In this document: positions 7,962 to 16,534 of the stretch, piece after piece
How the letters are laid out: each line of letters opens with the position of its first letter
How positions within the stretch are numbered: position 1 is the stretch's first letter
Source of the DNA: Gemmatimonadota bacterium
GTDB lineage: Bacteria > JAAXHH01
DNA: 64,000 bases
NCBI GenBank assembly: GCA_026702745.1
Contig: JAPPBT010000058.1
Coordinates: 1-64,000 of the forward strand
Direction: 5' to 3'
Made by a program: the position numbers and the translations under genes
The notes under the pieces: generated by a model
The model's database searches: none
Told to the model about the DNA's origin: nothing
The model's input: only the letters and a program-made list of their open reading frames with translations

Positions 7962-9079
7962 CCGGCGTCAAGCAGGCAGAGCATGCAGGAAGTGAAGGGT
8001 CGGCAGTCATGGATTTCAAGACCATCCGGTGGGACAGCGACGATGGCGTGCTGGTACTGCTGGACCAGACGCGCCTGCCCGGCGAAGTGGTCTACACCCG
8101 ATGCCGGGACATCGCGTCCGTCGCGGAAGCCATCCGGCGGCTGAGCGTACGCGGTGCGCCGGCCATCGGCGTCGCCGCGGCCTTCGGGGTCGTCGTCGGG
8201 GTCCAGCACAGCCGCGCGGCCGACTTCGCCTCCTTCAGCCGTGAAGTCGACGAAGCCGCGGAACTGCTGGCGGCCACCCGTCCCACGGCCGTCAACCTGT
8301 TCTGGGCGCTGGAGCGGATGCGCCGGACCGTCCGGGAAAACGAGGATGCAACGGTGGAGGACATCAAGCGTACTTTGCTCGACGAAGCCCGGGCCATACA
8401 GTCCGAGGACGAGCACACGTGCCGCCTGATCGGTGAGCACGGCGCCGCTTTGCTCCGCACCGGACAGACGGTACTCACCCATTGCAACGCCGGCGCGCTT
8501 GCCACGGCCGGCGCGGGCACGGCCCTCGCGGTAGTGTACCAGGCGCACAGCGAAGGCAAGCGGGTCCACGTGTACGCGGACGAGACGAGACCCGTCCTCC
8601 AGGGTGCCAGGCTGACTTCGTGGGAGCTGACCCGGGCGGGCATAGGCGTGACGCTCATATGCGACAGCATGGCTGCCCAGGTCATGAAAGAAGGCCGGAT
8701 CGACTGCGTGATCGTGGGCGCGGACCGTGTGGCCGCCAACGGCGACGTCGCCAACAAGATCGGCACCTACGGCGTGGCTGTGCTGGCCGACGCGCACGAC
8801 GTGCCCCTGTACGTGGCGGCGCCTTACTCTTCGATCGACCTGTCCATCGAATCGGGCGCCGGGATCCCGATCGAAGAGCGCGAAGCCGCCGAAGTAAGCC
8901 AGGGACCGGGCGGACGCACCGCCCCTGAGGAGGTGGAGGTGTACAATCCCGCATTCGACGTAACCCCGGCCCGTTACGTGTCTGCCATCATCACGGAACG
9001 CGGCGTGGCCAGAGCGCCCTACGCCGAGAGTCTCGCCGCACTGTCACACCATGCATGGGAACCGGCCGCCACCGGATAA
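7958..9079 (+). CDS. mtnA: S-methyl-5-thioribose-1-phosphate isomerase
   Basis: The 373-residue product has MtnA signatures: LSVRGAPAIGVAAAFG near the N-terminus, the catalytic Cys in LTHCNAGALAT (about residue 175), and the catalytic Asp in GADRVAANGDVANKIGTY (about residue 249). It isomerises methylthioribose-1-P to methylthioribulose-1-P in methionine salvage. The ATG at 7958 overlaps the kinase stop; an internal ATG at 8009 (MDFKTIRW) starts closer to the family N-terminus and may be the real start. The last 18 bp, including the stop codon, are tandemly duplicated downstream. Confidence 0.93.
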   Translation: MTGVKQAEHAGSEGSAVMDFKTIRWDSDDGVLVLLDQTRLPGEVVYTRCRDIASVAEAIRRLSVRGAPAIGVAAAFGVVVGVQHSRAADFASFSREVDEAAELLAATRPTAVNLFWALERMRRTVRENEDATVEDIKRTLLDEARAIQSEDEHTCRLIGEHGAALLRTGQTVLTHCNAGALATAGAGTALAVVYQAHSEGKRVHVYADETRPVLQGARLTSWELTRAGIGVTLICDSMAAQVMKEGRIDCVIVGADRVAANGDVANKIGTYGVAVLADAHDVPLYVAAPYSSIDLSIESGAGIPIEEREAAEVSQGPGGRTAPEEVEVYNPAFDVTPARYVSAIITERGVARAPYAESLAALSHHAWEPAATG

Positions 9080-9097
9080 CCGGCCGTCACCGGATAA
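9062..9097 (+). repeat. 18-bp tandem duplication of the mtnA 3' end
   Basis: CCGGCCGCCACCGGATAA (9062-9079, ending in the mtnA stop) is followed directly by the same 18 bp with one change (9080-9097). The second copy sits in the rplM leader. Confidence 0.9.
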
Positions 9098-9115
9098 AGG
9101 AGCGTGTACCATACT

Positions 9116-9544
9116 ATGAAGACACCAACGGTTAAGATGGAGGACCTGCAGCGGGACTGGCACGTCGTGGACGCCGAAGGCAAGGTGCTGGGCAGGCTGG
9201 CCAGCGAAGTGGCCAAGATCTTGCGCGGCAAGCACAAGCCGATCTTCTCGCCCCACCTGGATACCGGCGACCACGTCATCGTCATCAACGCAGAGAAGGT
9301 GGTCCTGACCGGCAAGAAACCCCAGAACAAGATCTATTACCGCCACAGCGGCTATCCCGGCGGCCTGAAAGCCATCAGCTACGAACGCATGGCAGCACGC
9401 CACCCGGAGCGCGTGCTGCGCATGGCCATCAAGGGCATGCTGCCGCACAACGCCCTCGGACGTAAGATCTTTCGCAAGCTCCGCGTGTACGCCGGCGCGG
9501 AACACCCCCACAGCGCTCAGAAACCGGTCGCGCTGGAACTTTAA
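9116..9544 (+). CDS. rplM: 50S ribosomal protein L13
   Basis: The 142-residue product is the exact length of typical L13, with the conserved [16 protein letters not shown] opening, [18 protein letters not shown], and the [24 protein letters not shown] block. It is a 23S-binding protein of the large subunit. ATG 9116 is preceded by AAAGGAG at 9096-9102. It is followed by rpsI, the usual partner. Its 3' end is duplicated in tandem. Confidence 0.97.
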   Translation: MKTPTVKMEDLQRDWHVVDAEGKVLGRLASEVAKILRGKHKPIFSPHLDTGDHVIVINAEKVVLTGKKPQNKIYYRHSGYPGGLKAISYERMAARHPERVLRMAIKGMLPHNALGRKIFRKLRVYAGAEHPHSAQKPVALEL

Positions 9545-9559
9545 AGCTGGAACTTTAAA
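9532..9559 (+). repeat. 14-bp tandem duplication of the rplM 3' end
   Basis: GCTGGAACTTTAAA (9532-9545, containing the rplM stop) is repeated exactly at 9546-9559, just before the rpsI ribosome-binding site. Confidence 0.9.
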
Positions 9560-9576
9560 AAGGAGCGTAACGGAGC

Positions 9577-9981
9577 ATGAATTCGGATACCCATGGACAC
9601 CACGCGGTGGGCCGGAGGAAGCGGGCCATCGCCAAGGTATGGCTTCGCGCGAAGAAGGATGGCGCCAGTCACCAGGTCAACGACAAGCCGCTGATCGACT
9701 ACTTCGACCGGCCCGGTCTCGTCGCCGCGATCGAGGAACCCCTGGTGCTCACCGAAATGAACGACCAGGTCGTCGTGTTCGCGCGGACCTTCGGCGGAGG
9801 CAAGACCGGTCAGGCCGGGGCGTTGAGACTCGGCATCGCGCGGGCGCTGAAGGACATGGACGAAGGCCTGCACGCGCCGCTGCGCGAAGCGGGCATGCTG
9901 ACGCGGGATTCACGCATCAAGGAACGCAAGAAGTACGGACTGGCCGGCGCACGCAAGCGGTTCCAGTTCTCTAAGCGTTAA
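9577..9981 (+). CDS. rpsI: 30S ribosomal protein S9
   Basis: The 134-residue product has the S9 pattern: [35 protein letters not shown], and the basic C-terminal tail ending RKRFQFSKR that reaches the ribosomal P site. The start follows an AAAAAGGAG sequence at ~9557-9565 and sits 32 bp after rplM, so the two form the standard L13-S9 operon. Confidence 0.97.
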   Translation: MNSDTHGHHAVGRRKRAIAKVWLRAKKDGASHQVNDKPLIDYFDRPGLVAAIEEPLVLTEMNDQVVVFARTFGGGKTGQAGALRLGIARALKDMDEGLHAPLREAGMLTRDSRIKERKKYGLAGARKRFQFSKR

Positions 9982-10033
9982 TTTACCGGACGCAGGCCTG
10001 ACCGCCTGCCAGACAAGGAGATCAGTACCGCCT

Positions 10034-10795
10034 ATGGGGATTCCGACTATTCAGGAACTGCTCGGCGCGGGCGTTCACTTCGGTCACCAGACCCGACGCT
10101 GGAACCCGAAGATGAAGGAGTTCATATTCGCCGAGCGCAACAACATCTACATCATCGACCTGAAGAAGACGCTCAGCCAGATCGAAATCGCGTATGACGC
10201 CGTACGCAAGGCCGTCGAGAACGGGCAGTCCGTCCTCTTCGTGGGCACGAAGAAGCAGGCCAGGCCCATCATCATCGAAATGGCGCAGCGGTGTGGCATG
10301 TTCTACGTCGCGGAACGCTGGCTCGGCGGCATGTTGACGAACTTCCAGACCATCCAGACCAGCGTCAAGCGCCTGGAAGAACTCGAGAAAATGAAAGAGC
10401 ACGGCACCATGGAGGCGCTCACGAAAAAAGAGGCCGCAAGCCTGGAGAAGGAGCGGGAGCGCCTGCAGAAAGTACTGGGCGGCATCCGCGAAATGCGCGA
10501 CCTGCCCGGCGTTATTTTCGTGGTGGACGCCCGCAAGGAACGGATCGCCGTCGCGGAGGCGAACACCCTGGAGATCCCCATCGTCAGCATCCTGGATACG
10601 AACTGCGACCCCGATCTGATCGATTATCCCATACCCGGGAACGACGACGCCCTCCGGTCCATCAGCCTCATCACGGAAGTCGTCGCGAGCGCCGCGGAGG
10701 AAGGGCTGCGAAATTCCGGACGTCCAGTACCCGGGGACGAGGCACCGGTCGAAGAGGTTGAAGTGGTCGAAGCGGTCGAAGAGCAGCAGGCCTGA
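10034..10795 (+). CDS. rpsB: 30S ribosomal protein S2
   Basis: The 253-residue product opens with [19 protein letters not shown] and carries [26 protein letters not shown] and [14 protein letters not shown], all S2 hallmarks. It binds near S1 on the small subunit. It is followed by tsf as in most bacteria. The last ~15 residues are an acidic Glu/Val-rich tail. A six-copy 10-bp repeat fills the spacer to tsf. Confidence 0.97.
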   Translation: MGIPTIQELLGAGVHFGHQTRRWNPKMKEFIFAERNNIYIIDLKKTLSQIEIAYDAVRKAVENGQSVLFVGTKKQARPIIIEMAQRCGMFYVAERWLGGMLTNFQTIQTSVKRLEELEKMKEHGTMEALTKKEAASLEKERERLQKVLGGIREMRDLPGVIFVVDARKERIAVAEANTLEIPIVSILDTNCDPDLIDYPIPGNDDALRSISLITEVVASAAEEGLRNSGRPVPGDEAPVEEVEVVEAVEEQQA

Positions 10796-10850
10796 AGCGG
10801 AAACATGGCCGGGGAAAGGCGGCCGTAGCGGATGATCGGAACCGATCGTG

Positions 10851-10910
10851 TCCGAGCAGGTCCGAGCAGGTCCGAGCAGGTCCGAGCAGGTCCGAGCAGG
10901 TCCGAGCATG
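10851..10910 (+). repeat. 10-bp tandem repeat, six copies, in the rpsB-tsf spacer
   Basis: TCCGAGCAGG repeated five times exactly (10851-10900), plus a sixth copy with one change (TCCGAGCATG). It lies between two essential translation genes, where copy-number change would alter the mRNA spacer without touching coding sequence. Confidence 0.95.
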
Positions 10911-10933
10911 ACCGCTAGATTTCATACGATTTC

Positions 10934-11530
10934 ATGACTATATCAGCCAGTGACGTAAAGACGTTGAGAAGCCAGACCGGCGCCGGAATGATGGACTGCA
11001 AGCGGGCCCTCGTAGAGACCGAAGGCAGTATCGAGAAAGCCGTCACGCTCCTGCGTGAGAAAGGCATCATGGCGGCGTCCAAGAAGAGTGCCCGGGAGGC
11101 GAAAGAAGGCATCATCCATACCTATATCCATCCAGGCAGCCGCATCGCCACCATGGTCGAGATCAATTGCGAGACCGATTTCGTCGCGCGGAACGAGGCC
11201 TTCCAGACCCTGGCCCGCGATATCGCCATGCAGGTGGCGGCCACCCGCCCCCTCGCCGTGGACCGGGACCAGATCGAGGAAGCCGTCCTGGAACAGGAAC
11301 GGGAGATCTACCGGAACCAGGCGCGGAACGAGGGCAAGCCGGATCATATCGTCGATCGGATCGTCCAGGGTAAAATAGAGAAATTCAACCAGGAAAACTG
11401 CCTCCTGGAACAGCCGTTCATACGGGATACCGACAAGACGGTGCGGGACCTGATCACGGAGGCTGTGGCCACGCTGGGCGAGAACATCATGGTAAGACGG
11501 TTCGTCCGGTACGAGCTGGGCGGAGAATAA
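10934..11530 (+). CDS. tsf: Elongation factor Ts (short form)
   Basis: The 198-residue product has the N-terminal UBA-like domain (VKTLRSQTGAGMMDCKRAL), then KEGIIHTYIHPGSRIATMVEINCETDFVARNE, the EF-Ts core signature. At ~200 residues it is the short, Thermus-like form, lacking the second core subdomain of the ~280-residue E. coli type. It exchanges GDP for GTP on EF-Tu. The next gene is frr; pyrH, usually between them, is absent. Confidence 0.95.
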   Translation: MTISASDVKTLRSQTGAGMMDCKRALVETEGSIEKAVTLLREKGIMAASKKSAREAKEGIIHTYIHPGSRIATMVEINCETDFVARNEAFQTLARDIAMQVAATRPLAVDRDQIEEAVLEQEREIYRNQARNEGKPDHIVDRIVQGKIEKFNQENCLLEQPFIRDTDKTVRDLITEAVATLGENIMVRRFVRYELGGE

Positions 11531-11591
11531 CCCCCCGAACAACCTTGCCGGCAGGAACGCAACCGGTTTTCCGATGACAGAGAGGTGTATC

Positions 11592-12152
11592 GTGGAAGCG
11601 AAAGAGATCATCAAGGAAACCAGCCGAAAGATGGACCAGTCCGTCGAGGTGCTGCGCATGGAACTCGCCGGGGTCCGGGCCGGCCGGGCCAATCCGGCCC
11701 TGCTGGACAACATCCAGGTGGAAGCCTACGGGACCATGACCCCCATCAACCAGGTCGCCACCGTCAACACGCCGGACGCCCGAACGATCTCGATACAGCC
11801 GTGGGACAAGCAGATGGTCCCCGAAATCATCCGTGCCATCCAGACCTCCGACCTGGGACTCATGCCGAATTCCGATGGCAATGCCATCCACCTGCCGGTT
11901 CCTGCGCTGACCGAAGAGCGAAGGCTCGAATACGTTAAACTGATCAAGAAACTGGGCGAGGACGGCAAGATCGGCATCCGAAACGTGCGCCGGGAAATGA
12001 ACGAGCGCATCAAGGCCGAAGAAAAGGCCCACCGGTTGTCGGAAGATGAAAGCAAGCGGCACCAGAAGACCATCCAGGATCTCACCGACCAGCATACCTC
12101 CTCCATCGACAGCGCCATATCGGTAAAAGAACAGGAAATCCTGGAGATCTAG
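11592..12152 (+). CDS. frr: Ribosome recycling factor
   Basis: The 186-residue product matches RRF: SRKMDQSVEVLRMELAGVRAGRANPALLD, TINTPDAR-type and IQPWDK segments, LPVPALTEERR, and RNVRREMNERIK. It splits post-termination ribosomes with EF-G. GTG 11592 gives the typical length and follows AGAGAGGTG at 11579-11587; an in-frame ATG at 11574 would add six residues but has no clear ribosome-binding site. Confidence 0.95.
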   Translation: MEAKEIIKETSRKMDQSVEVLRMELAGVRAGRANPALLDNIQVEAYGTMTPINQVATVNTPDARTISIQPWDKQMVPEIIRAIQTSDLGLMPNSDGNAIHLPVPALTEERRLEYVKLIKKLGEDGKIGIRNVRREMNERIKAEEKAHRLSEDESKRHQKTIQDLTDQHTSSIDSAISVKEQEILEI

Positions 12153-12204
12153 GCGGATACCGGCTATCCGGGTCCATACCCGGCGGCGGCCTTACGGGGG
12201 TGAC

Positions 12205-12984
12205 GTGGGTCGATACGCAGAGCAAGACCGGGCGGTCTCGGAAGAAGGACTGGATCCGGTGCGCATGCCCCGCCACATCGCGTTCATCATGGACGGCAAC
12301 GGCAGGTGGGCGAAGAAGCAGGGGCTCGCGCGGGACCAGGGTCACTCCGCGGGGGTGGAGTCCGTCCGCGAGATGATCCGGTGCGCAGGAGAGTTCGGCG
12401 TGGGGATCCTCACCTTCTTCGGGTTCTCCACCGAAAACTGGAATCGTCCCAGGCGTGAAGTCGCCGCCATCATGCAGTTGATCGTCGAATCGCTCCGCGG
12501 CGCCGTCGAAGAAGCCAGCGCGCACGGGATCCGGGTCTCCTTCCTGGGCCGGTGGGACGAGCTGCCGGAATCCAACCGCCAGGCCATCAAGCAGATCACG
12601 GAGCAGACGGCGGGCAACGACCGCCTGCTGCTTAATTTCGCCCTGAATTACGGCGGCCGGCAGGAGATCGTCGAAGCCGCGCAATGCATCGCCCTGGACG
12701 TCCAGGCCGGCCGGCTGGATCCGGAAGCCATCGACGAGTCGCTTTTCGCGTCCTACCTGTACACGGAGCACCTGCCCGACCCGGACCTGCTGATCCGGAC
12801 CAGCGGGGAGATGCGGATCAGCAACTTCCTGCTCTATCAATTGGCTTATACCGAACTCCTGGTTTCACCGGTCCTCTGGCCCGATTTCTCGCGGAGCCAC
12901 TTCATCGGGGCCATCAGGGATTACCAGTCGAGAGAGCGCCGTTTCGGCCGGACCGGCGAACAGGTCTCCTCACACAGCACGTAA
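12205..12984 (+). CDS. uppS: Isoprenyl transferase (undecaprenyl diphosphate synthase)
   Basis: The 259-residue product has the cis-prenyltransferase signatures: HIAFIMDGNGRWAKKQGL with the catalytic Asp, FFGFSTENWNRP, NFALNYGGRQEI, and the C-terminal LLIRTSGEMRISNFLLYQLAYTEL. It condenses FPP with IPP to make the lipid carrier for peptidoglycan. The GTG start lies 52 bp after frr; the chain between 12205 and ~12262 is an unconserved N-terminal extension, so ATG 12265 is possible. Confidence 0.95.
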   Translation: MGRYAEQDRAVSEEGLDPVRMPRHIAFIMDGNGRWAKKQGLARDQGHSAGVESVREMIRCAGEFGVGILTFFGFSTENWNRPRREVAAIMQLIVESLRGAVEEASAHGIRVSFLGRWDELPESNRQAIKQITEQTAGNDRLLLNFALNYGGRQEIVEAAQCIALDVQAGRLDPEAIDESLFASYLYTEHLPDPDLLIRTSGEMRISNFLLYQLAYTELLVSPVLWPDFSRSHFIGAIRDYQSRERRFGRTGEQVSSHST

Positions 12985-12998
12985 CGGAGTGCTTCTCC

Positions 12999-13841
12999 AT
13001 GGCGGCCTACGCGGAGACGTGGATCCGAATCCTGGTCGGCGCGGTGTTCATCCCGTGCATCGTGCTCATTTGCTGGATCGGCGGGACGAGTCTCTTCGTG
13101 TTCGTCACCCTGGTCGTGCTCTTCGGCCTCCGGGAGTACCACGGCATCGCCGCGGCCAGGGACCTGGCGCCCAACTGGTACGTCGGCGTACCCGCGGCCT
13201 TTCTGTTGTGTCTCGACGCCTGGCTCGAATCCGGCCGCCACGCCCCCTTGATCCTCACGGCCCTCCTGCTCACGACCGCCGCGGCGGAAGTATTCAGAAA
13301 GCACGCGCGATCTCCCTTTTACAACATTGCCGCCACGGTGTTCGGCGTGGCCTGGATCGGCCTGCTCGGCAGTCACCTGATCCTGCTGGGCAAGTGGCCG
13401 ATGGACGGTGCGGACGTGGTTGCATTGGGGGAGCGGGCCATGGCGCCGGTCCTGCTCGCCATTGCCATACCGTGGTCCTATGACGCCTTCGCCTATTTCA
13501 CGGGCCGGTTGATGGGCCGCCATAAGCTGCTGCACCGCGTTAGTGCGAGCAAAACCGTCGAAGGCGCCGTCGGGGGGCTGATCGGCGCCGTGGCCTTCAT
13601 GTTCGCGCTCCAGTACGCCCTGTTTCCCTTTCTGAGTCCGCTGCACTGCGTCGTCCTGGGCGCTGCCGGCGCCGTCGTCGCCCAGCTGGGAGACCTCGCG
13701 GAGTCCCTGGTGAAAAGAGACGCCGGCCTGAAGGATTCCTCCCGCGTCATCCCGGGACACGGCGGCATTCTGGACCGGTTCGACAGCGTTTTCTTCGCGG
13801 CGCCTTTCGTGTATTACTACCTGGCCTACGTGAACGGATGA
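12999..13841 (+). CDS. cdsA: Phosphatidate cytidylyltransferase
   Basis: The 280-residue polytopic membrane protein has the CdsA region SASKTVEGAVGGLIGA followed by the GDLAESLVKRDAGLKDSS...PGHGGILDRFDS signature that binds CTP and metal. It makes CDP-diacylglycerol, the precursor of phospholipids. The start at ATG 12999 follows AACGGAG and lies 14 bp after uppS. The order uppS-cdsA-dxr-rseP is the classical one. Confidence 0.93.
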   Translation: MAAYAETWIRILVGAVFIPCIVLICWIGGTSLFVFVTLVVLFGLREYHGIAAARDLAPNWYVGVPAAFLLCLDAWLESGRHAPLILTALLLTTAAAEVFRKHARSPFYNIAATVFGVAWIGLLGSHLILLGKWPMDGADVVALGERAMAPVLLAIAIPWSYDAFAYFTGRLMGRHKLLHRVSASKTVEGAVGGLIGAVAFMFALQYALFPFLSPLHCVVLGAAGAVVAQLGDLAESLVKRDAGLKDSSRVIPGHGGILDRFDSVFFAAPFVYYYLAYVNG

Positions 13842-13884
13842 AGCAGCGGACGGTCCGGACAGACGGACGGAGCATAGACAGGCC

Positions 13885-15072
13885 ATGAAACGCATCGCAA
13901 TCCTGGGATCGACGGGTTCGGTCGGCACGCAGACGCTGGAGGTCATCGCGGCCTTCCCGGATCGGTATACGGCGCACAGTCTGACGGCCAGGAGCCGGAT
14001 CGACCTGCTTGAGGAGCAGTGCGCGCGCTTCGGTCCGCGCTTGGTGGCCGTCCGGGACCCGGACAGCGCCGAGCGGGCCAAGTTGACCGCCGGGATCGCC
14101 CGAGGCGGCAGCGGTCAGCCTGGACCGTCTATCCACACCGGCGTGGAGGGCCTGATCGAAGCGGTCACCCACCCCGACGTGGACCTGGTCATCAGCGCCC
14201 TCCCGGGAAGCGCGGGGCTGGTCCCCACGCTGCGGGCGATCGAAGCGGGCAAGACCATCGCCCTGGCCAACAAGGAGATCCTGGTCATGGCCGGTGAGAT
14301 CGTGATGGAAACGGCGCGGCGCAACGGGGTGGATATCCTGCCCGTGGACAGCGAACACTGCGCGGTGCACCAGTGCCTGGCCGGGCAGGACCCGGACCGG
14401 ATCCAGCGTGTGGTCCTCACGGCATCGGGCGGGCCCTTCCGCGACAGCACCCCCGCGTCCCTGGCGCAAATGACTTCGAAGGACGCGCTGAACCATCCCA
14501 CCTGGAACATGGGGCAGAAGGTCACGATCGATTCCGCCACGCTCATGAACAAGGGATTCGAAGTCATCGAGGCCCACTGGCTCTTCGGCCTCCCCGTCTC
14601 GAAGATCGACGTGGTGATCCATCCCCAGTCCATCATCCACTCCATGGTCGAGATGGTCGACGGGTCGCTGCTGGCCCAGTTGGGTCCGACCGACATGCGC
14701 ATACCGATCCAGTACGCCCTCTCGTACCCGGAGCGTCTCGAATCTCCCTGGCCCCGGTTCGACATCACGCGGAACTGGTCTCTGACCCTGGACCCGCCGG
14801 ACGAGGCCATGTTCCCCTGTCTGGGGCTGGCCTACGAGGCCATTCGGCGCGGGTCCACCTTGCCCGCCGTCCTGAGCACCGCAGACGAGATGGCCGTCGA
14901 GGCCTTCCTCCGGCAGCGGATCGGGTTCACCGACATACCGCGCATCATCGCCGGCGCCATGGACGGGCACCTGGCCGCGCCGGATCTCACGGCGCCCGTC
15001 ACCCTGGAATCCATCATGGCGGCGGACCGCTGGACCCGGTCGTTCTGCGAGGAAAAGTTGATTGCAGGATAG
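13885..15072 (+). CDS. dxr: 1-deoxy-D-xylulose-5-phosphate reductoisomerase
   Basis: The 395-residue product opens with the NADPH-binding GSTGSVGTQTLEV and carries LANKEILVMAGE, the metal-binding VDSEH, LTASGGPF, and HPTWNMGQKVTIDSATLMNKG. It commits carbon to the MEP isoprenoid pathway and so feeds UppS just upstream. Length and motifs are standard. Confidence 0.96.
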   Translation: MKRIAILGSTGSVGTQTLEVIAAFPDRYTAHSLTARSRIDLLEEQCARFGPRLVAVRDPDSAERAKLTAGIARGGSGQPGPSIHTGVEGLIEAVTHPDVDLVISALPGSAGLVPTLRAIEAGKTIALANKEILVMAGEIVMETARRNGVDILPVDSEHCAVHQCLAGQDPDRIQRVVLTASGGPFRDSTPASLAQMTSKDALNHPTWNMGQKVTIDSATLMNKGFEVIEAHWLFGLPVSKIDVVIHPQSIIHSMVEMVDGSLLAQLGPTDMRIPIQYALSYPERLESPWPRFDITRNWSLTLDPPDEAMFPCLGLAYEAIRRGSTLPAVLSTADEMAVEAFLRQRIGFTDIPRIIAGAMDGHLAAPDLTAPVTLESIMAADRWTRSFCEEKLIAG

Positions 15073-15091
15073 TGCCGAAAACCTGTATATT
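15062..15091 (+). promoter_or_regulatory. Internal promoter ahead of rseP
   Basis: TTGCAG (15062-15067), an 18-bp spacer and TATATT (15086-15091), overlapping the dxr 3' end and about 100 bp before rseP. It shares the TATATT -10 box of the groL, aminotransferase and tRNA-His promoters. Confidence 0.5.
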
Positions 15092-15189
15092 CTCTAATTG
15101 ATTGCCGTGCGCCTTCAGGGGCGTGGGAACACCGGGAACATCGGAACCAACAGGATCTGAGCAGGCAGAGGCAGAACGGAGACATTGGC

Positions 15190-16512
15190 ATGCTGACCAC
15201 CGTGTTATCGGCGATTTTCGTCCTGGGGTTGCTGGTCTTCTTCCACGAACTCGGCCATTTCCTGGCCGCCAAGCGCATGGGCATCCGGGTGGAAAGGTTC
15301 TCCCTCGGCTTTCCGCCCAAGATGATTGGAAAGAAGGTCGGGGACACGGAATACTGCATTTCCTGGATTCCCCTCGGGGGATACGTTTCCATGGCCGGGG
15401 AGCGGCCCGACGCCCAGTCCGAAGGTGAGGGCGACAAGCCGTGGGAGTTCCAGTCCAAGTCCGTGGGAGCCCGAGCCTTCGTCATCGCGGCCGGTCCGGG
15501 GGCGAACTTCGTCCTCGCCTTCATCATCTTCTGGTTGTTCTACGCGACCATGGGCGTGATGCTCGTCGATACGACCACCGTTGGCCGGGTAGCCCTCGAA
15601 AGCCCCTATGCCGCGGCGGGGTTGCAGGTCGGCGATGAAATACTCGAAATCGACCAGGCGGCCGTCGACACCTGGGAGGATGTCCGGGAAGGGCTCGCGA
15701 CCGTCACGGGAACGTCCCTGTCACTGAAGCTGCGCCGGGACGGGCGGGACCGCACGATCCTGGTGCGGTACGGCGACGGCGGCATGGCGGAACGGCTGGG
15801 CGGGCTCGACTATTTCCGCGCGTCGGCCGTGAGCACCGTCATCCCGGACTCACCCGCCGAGCAGGCCGGTCTCAGGCCCGGGGACGTGATCACGTCCGTG
15901 AACGGCGTGGCTGTTACGCAGTGGTACGAAATGGTCGAGCAGATACGCGTCCGGCCGGGCATGGAGACCACGGTGTCCTGGACCCGGAACGGACAGTCCC
16001 ACCAGGTGGGCATCGTACCCAATACGGCCCAGGACCTCGACCGGGAAACCGGAGACGTCATCGACATCGGCCAGATCGGCATCACCCAGCAGGACCACAT
16101 CAAACGCAGCCCGATCGGGATCGTCTCCTCCGCCGGCCTGGCCGGGACGCAACTGGTGGCCGTCACCTTTACCATCGTCGACTTCGTCGGGAAACTGGTC
16201 ATGGGGCAGGTGTCCACCGACTCGGTGGGCGGTCCCATCGCGATCGCCCAGATGGCGGGAGACAGCGCCCGACAGGGTGCGAGCAGTCTCTTCAGTTTCA
16301 TGGCCTTTCTGAGTATCAACCTCGCCATCCTCAACCTCCTGCCCATACCCGCGCTGGACGGCGGACAACTGCTCATCCTGGGCGTCGAGAAGGTCATCCG
16401 GCGTCCGCTTTCCCTGAAGTACCGGATGGTATGGCAGCAGACGGGAATGGCCCTGCTGCTGGTGCTGATGGTGTTCGTGGTATTCAATGATGTCACACGA
16501 ATCTTCAGGTAG
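15190..16512 (+). CDS. rseP: RIP metalloprotease RseP (site-2 protease)
   Basis: The 440-residue inner-membrane protease has the zinc motif HELGH (residues 19-23), two PDZ domains (about residues 130-200 and 215-285), and the second metal motif NLLPIPALDGGQ (about residue 385) with the Asp ligand, then a final transmembrane segment. It performs intramembrane cleavage of anti-sigma factors in envelope stress. The short linker holding two PDZ copies matches the proteobacterial RseP layout. Confidence 0.94.
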   Translation: MLTTVLSAIFVLGLLVFFHELGHFLAAKRMGIRVERFSLGFPPKMIGKKVGDTEYCISWIPLGGYVSMAGERPDAQSEGEGDKPWEFQSKSVGARAFVIAAGPGANFVLAFIIFWLFYATMGVMLVDTTTVGRVALESPYAAAGLQVGDEILEIDQAAVDTWEDVREGLATVTGTSLSLKLRRDGRDRTILVRYGDGGMAERLGGLDYFRASAVSTVIPDSPAEQAGLRPGDVITSVNGVAVTQWYEMVEQIRVRPGMETTVSWTRNGQSHQVGIVPNTAQDLDRETGDVIDIGQIGITQQDHIKRSPIGIVSSAGLAGTQLVAVTFTIVDFVGKLVMGQVSTDSVGGPIAIAQMAGDSARQGASSLFSFMAFLSINLAILNLLPIPALDGGQLLILGVEKVIRRPLSLKYRMVWQQTGMALLLVLMVFVVFNDVTRIFR

Positions 16513-16534
16513 CTACGTGGCGAAGGGAGGAAAC

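Noticed and set aside
10851-10910. The decamer array as a CRISPR
   Set aside because: Units are 10 bp and abut directly, with no spacers and no cas genes nearby.
10671-10925. Minus-strand repeat-coded proteins (LGPARTCSD repeats) over the rpsB-tsf spacer
   Set aside because: They arise solely from reading the 10-bp repeat in reverse; no start signal or conserved domain.
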